Of a stretch of DNA of 15,854 nucleotides, positions 14,241 through 15,854 are shown piece by piece. Made by a program: the position numbers and the translations under genes. This stretch comes from Atopobiaceae bacterium UBA7016 (GTDB lineage Bacteria; Actinomycetota; Coriobacteriia; Coriobacteriales; Atopobiaceae): positions 1 through 15,854 of the forward strand of contig DJXA01000116.1 of assembly GCA_002449555.1 (NCBI GenBank). Direction: 5' to 3'. The notes beneath the pieces are model-generated. The model did no database searches, had not been told where the DNA came from, and was given only the letters and a program-made list of their open reading frames with translations. The stretch's first letter is position 1; each line of letters begins with the position of its first letter.

Positions 14241-14294
14241 ACATGGGCCCGGAGGCGCTATCCCGCTTGTGGGATAGCGCCTCCGGGCCCATGT
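14241..14294. terminator. Very strong bidirectional hairpin between regulator B and small protein 2
   Basis: A perfect 24-base-pair stem (14241-14264 against 14271-14294, starting ACATGGGCCCGGAGG) with loop GCTTGT. It sits between the convergent stops at 14230 and 14318 and can serve both strands. No long U-run follows on either side, so termination may rely on the stem, or it may mainly insulate or stabilise the messages. Confidence 0.75.
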
Positions 14295-14317
14295 CTTGTG
14301 AGGTTCGAATAGTGCGC

Positions 14318-14533
14318 CTAGCCCTCGATGGCCTTCAGGCGAGCATCGATCTCGTCGAGGTTGTCAGCCAGCTCCTTGGCCTGCGGGAAGCTTGCCAGCT
14401 TGCGCAGGGTGAGTCCCATGACCATCTTCATCTGCGGGTCCTTGGTGAAGCCGGGGCTGTACTCGCTGATGATGGCCGCAGCCTCGGGGTTCTTCGCGAG
14501 CTTCCTGCACTTGTCGTCAACAGAGAATGCCAT
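14318..14533 (-). CDS. Small 71-residue conserved protein 2
   Basis: A 71-residue helical protein paralogous to 7965-8177, with MAFSVDDKCRKLAKNPEA, IISEYSPGF, LTLRKLASFPQA and a C-terminal LDEIDARLKAIEG. It contains a single Cys (residue 9) absent from the other copy. GGAGG lies five bases before the ATG at 14533, giving a strong start. Here it is a single-gene unit, while the other copy follows an SDR gene; both are convergent with a PucR-like regulator. I see no clear promoter boxes upstream. The function is unknown; conservation of the pattern AxNPEA...EYxP...MxLRKL...DEIDAxLKA suggests a folded interaction or accessory domain. Confidence 0.8.
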   Translation of the reverse strand: MAFSVDDKCRKLAKNPEAAAIISEYSPGFTKDPQMKMVMGLTLRKLASFPQAKELADNLDEIDARLKAIEG

Positions 14534-14650
14534 GGTGTCCTCCTTGTTCGGACGCTAACGTTGAGCACATTCTCGCGTCTGGCGAAGCTCTGCCCTAGAC
14601 CACCAATTGCCGCAGTTTCAGCCCTCCCGCACCCACAAACCGTACGGGTG

Positions 14651-14707
14651 CAACTCGGGTTCGGAACCCATGTCCCATTTGCAACGCGGGTTCGGAACCC
14701 GTGTCCC
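14651..14707. repeat. Tandem pair of 26-bp palindrome-bearing repeats
   Basis: Two units at 14651-14676 and 14682-14707, each CAAC(T/G)C followed by GGGTTCGGAACCC and (A/G)TGTCCC, are identical at 24 of 26 positions with a 31-base period. Each has the core palindrome GGGTTCGGAACCC. A third related palindrome lies at 15824-15852. They follow the stop of the minus-strand gene at 14714, so they could also be its terminator, but the doubling is unusual. Confidence 0.65.
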
Positions 14708-14713
14708 GCGAGG

Positions 14714-15118
14714 TTATGCGGCGTCCTTCTGCTCCCTGAGCAGCAGCGCGGCATTGACCACCACGAAGACCGAGCCAAAGTTGTGCCAGAGCGCACCTGT
14801 CGCCGGCGAGAGCACGCCCAGCGCAGAGAGCACGACCGCGGAAAGGTTGATGATGAGCGACACGACAAAGTTTACTCTGATCTTGTCCATCACCCGGTGC
14901 GACAGGCCGAAGAGGTAGGGCAGGTTGCGAATCTCGTCACCCACGAGGATGGCGTCCGCTGCCTCCACCGCGATATCAGAGCCAATGCCGCCCATAGCCA
15001 CGTCAAACGGCAGTACCGATGCCAGCACGCGCGTGATGCTCGCCACCAGCGACACGGCAGACACGATCGCGCACACGAGCATGACCTTTGGATCGTTCTC
15101 CAACCATTTTGTGAGCAT
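14714..15118 (-). pseudogene. Internally deleted heavy-metal P-type (P1B) ATPase
   Basis: A 134-codon frame with a good ribosome site (GGTAGGAGG before the ATG at 15118). From residue 42 it matches the C-terminal end of Zn/Cd/Co-type P1B ATPases: MGGIGSDIAVEAADAILVGD, then LSHRVMDKIRVNF, the last two membrane helices, and GALWHNFGSVFVVVNAALLL. The first 41 residues (LENDPKVMLVCAIVSAVSLV, then LPFDVA) look like the normal N-terminus of such a pump rather than the part before MGG. The metal-binding CPC helix, the phosphorylation site DKTG and the ATP site, about 500 residues, are absent. The simplest reading is an in-frame internal deletion joined near 14995 at the DVA/AMGG segment. It cannot pump metal. 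It is divergent from a TetR gene that may have controlled the intact pump. A retained mini-membrane protein is an alternative. Confidence 0.7.
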
Positions 15119-15159
15119 GATCGTCCTCCTACCAAACAAACATACAATTTATCCGTTAC

Positions 15160-15174
15160 CGAATACTATATTCG
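15160..15174. promoter_or_regulatory. Candidate TetR operator
   Basis: CGAATA-CTA-TATTCG is a perfect interrupted palindrome in the 154-base space between the divergent genes at 15118 and 15273. Flanking bases extend it imperfectly (TTAC on the left, TTTACA on the right). Its place over both promoters is typical for autoregulated TetR-family repressors. Confidence 0.5.
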
Positions 15175-15176
15175 TT

Positions 15177-15182
15177 TACAAT
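15177..15182 (+). promoter_or_regulatory. Possible -10 box of the TetR gene
   Basis: TACAAT, with TTACCG at 15156-15161 as a -35-like box 15 bases away, a short spacer. It partly overlaps the palindrome 15160-15174, so binding there would block transcription. Confidence 0.35.
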
Positions 15183-15272
15183 GTAGCAGGATGGATTTGC
15201 CCAGCTCAAGGGTCAGCTTATGGCCACCGTTCCATACCGAACAACAGGCCAGAAGGTGTTTAGAGAGGATAC

Positions 15273-15821
15273 ATGGACAGAAGACAGCGACGCTCACGCG
15301 CCTCCATCATGAAGGCCTTCATGCAGCTTCTGAGCGAGAAGGACTACGCGCACATCACCGTGCAAGAGATCATCGACGCGGCCGATGTGGGCAGGACGAC
15401 GTTCTACGCGCACTTTGAGACCAAAGACGCCCTGTTGGAGACGTTCTGCGAGGAACTCTTTTCCCATGCGTTTGCCGCGCATCTCTCAAACGAGCCGACG
15501 CACGACTTCTCGCATCAGAAGAGTCTGGAGACGCGCATCACGCACGTGCTGTACCACCTGGCCGATGACATGGACGCGCTTCGCGGCATCATGTCCGAGG
15601 GCAACGACAGCGTGTTCGCGCGCATCTTCAAGCGCTATCTAGCGGACGTGTTTGCGGAGTCCGAGCTGGTTGAGGCCGAGGGGGTCCCGCAGGACTACCT
15701 CATTAACCACGCGGTCTGTGACTTCATGGAGGCCGTACGCTGGTGGGCGCGCAACCCTTCCTACACGCCAGAAGACATCAGCCGCTTCTTCTTCATCACC
15801 GCTCTGCCCCAAGCCAACTGA
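15273..15821 (+). CDS. TetR/AcrR-family transcription regulator
   Basis: A 182-residue regulator. Residues 8-54 form the TetR DNA-binding domain: SRASIMKAFMQLLSEKDYAHITVQEIIDAADVGRTTFYAHF with the family's GRTTFYxHFxTKDAL signature. The rest is a helical ligand/dimer domain without recognised substrate features. AGAGAGG precedes the ATG at 15273. It is divergent from the deleted ATPase at 14714-15118, with a palindrome in between, so it was probably a repressor of that pump or of itself; with the pump defective it may now control only itself or distant genes. A 13-bp stem hairpin directly follows its stop codon. Confidence 0.9.
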   Translation: MDRRQRRSRASIMKAFMQLLSEKDYAHITVQEIIDAADVGRTTFYAHFETKDALLETFCEELFSHAFAAHLSNEPTHDFSHQKSLETRITHVLYHLADDMDALRGIMSEGNDSVFARIFKRYLADVFAESELVEAEGVPQDYLINHAVCDFMEAVRWWARNPSYTPEDISRFFFITALPQAN

Positions 15822-15823
15822 AG

Positions 15824-15852
15824 TGGGACACGGGTTCCGAACCCGTGTCCCA
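15824..15852 (+). terminator. Terminator-like palindrome after the TetR gene
   Basis: TGGGACACGGGTT pairs perfectly with AACCCGTGTCCCA around loop CCG, beginning 2 bases after the stop codon. It belongs to the same palindrome family as 14651-14707. The window ends two bases later, so a U-run cannot be checked. Confidence 0.65.
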
Positions 15853-15854
15853 TC

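Noticed and set aside
14655..14706. tRNA-like T-arm (GGTTCGGAACC)
   Set aside because: No acceptor, D or anticodon stems around it; it is a tandem palindromic repeat.
14651..14707. Short CRISPR-like array
   Set aside because: Only two units with a 5-base gap, no spacers and no cas genes.

Overview
The window looks like chromosomal DNA from a high-GC Gram-positive, most likely an anaerobic, gut-type Coriobacteriia (Actinomycetota). This is inferred from the GC-rich coding bias, strong purine-rich Shine-Dalgarno sites, tightly packed genes, and the mix of PucR/CdaR-like regulators, GcvT-like methyltransferases and many short-chain dehydrogenases (SDRs). No rRNA, tRNA, phage genes or CRISPR array were seen. 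No stretch above 300 bases lacks a gene.

The core (about 2.0-14.5 kb) holds two parallel catabolic modules with the same gene order. Each has a plus-strand PucR-like regulator (6367-7905; 12701-14230) divergent from a minus-strand run: a cysteine-motif protein of about 410 residues (4913-6148; 11196-12425), a GcvT-like folate-dependent methyltransferase/demethylase (3879-4895; 10183-11178), then two SDRs (2926-3768 and 2064-2912; 9352-10170 and 8231-9142). A paralogous small protein of about 70 residues (7965-8177; 14318-14533) lies convergent to each regulator, behind a strong terminator hairpin. The promoter regions at 6267-6289 and 9252-9274 share a 23-bp near-identical element. I infer a pathway in which a methyl group is moved from a methylated (O-, N- or S-methyl) substrate to tetrahydrofolate while hydroxyl/keto groups are oxidised or reduced by the SDRs. 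The substrate cannot be read from sequence. The cysteine-motif partner family is the least understood and most interesting part.

The left edge (1-2000) holds the start of another regulator (1-76), an ATC-hydrolase-like protein (196-867), a UlaG-like metallo-beta-lactamase-fold hydrolase (1036-1677), and an N-terminal remnant of a regulator (1776-2000). Its stop codon lies inside a 28-bp repeat, which recurs as part of a 74-bp inverted repeat on the other side of the hydrolase gene.

The right edge (14.7-15.85 kb) holds a TetR-family regulator (15273-15821) divergent from what appears to be an internally deleted heavy-metal P-type ATPase gene (14714-15118). This gene keeps the start and the C-terminal end but lacks the catalytic core. 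Both are flanked by copies of a palindrome containing GGGTTCGGAACCC.
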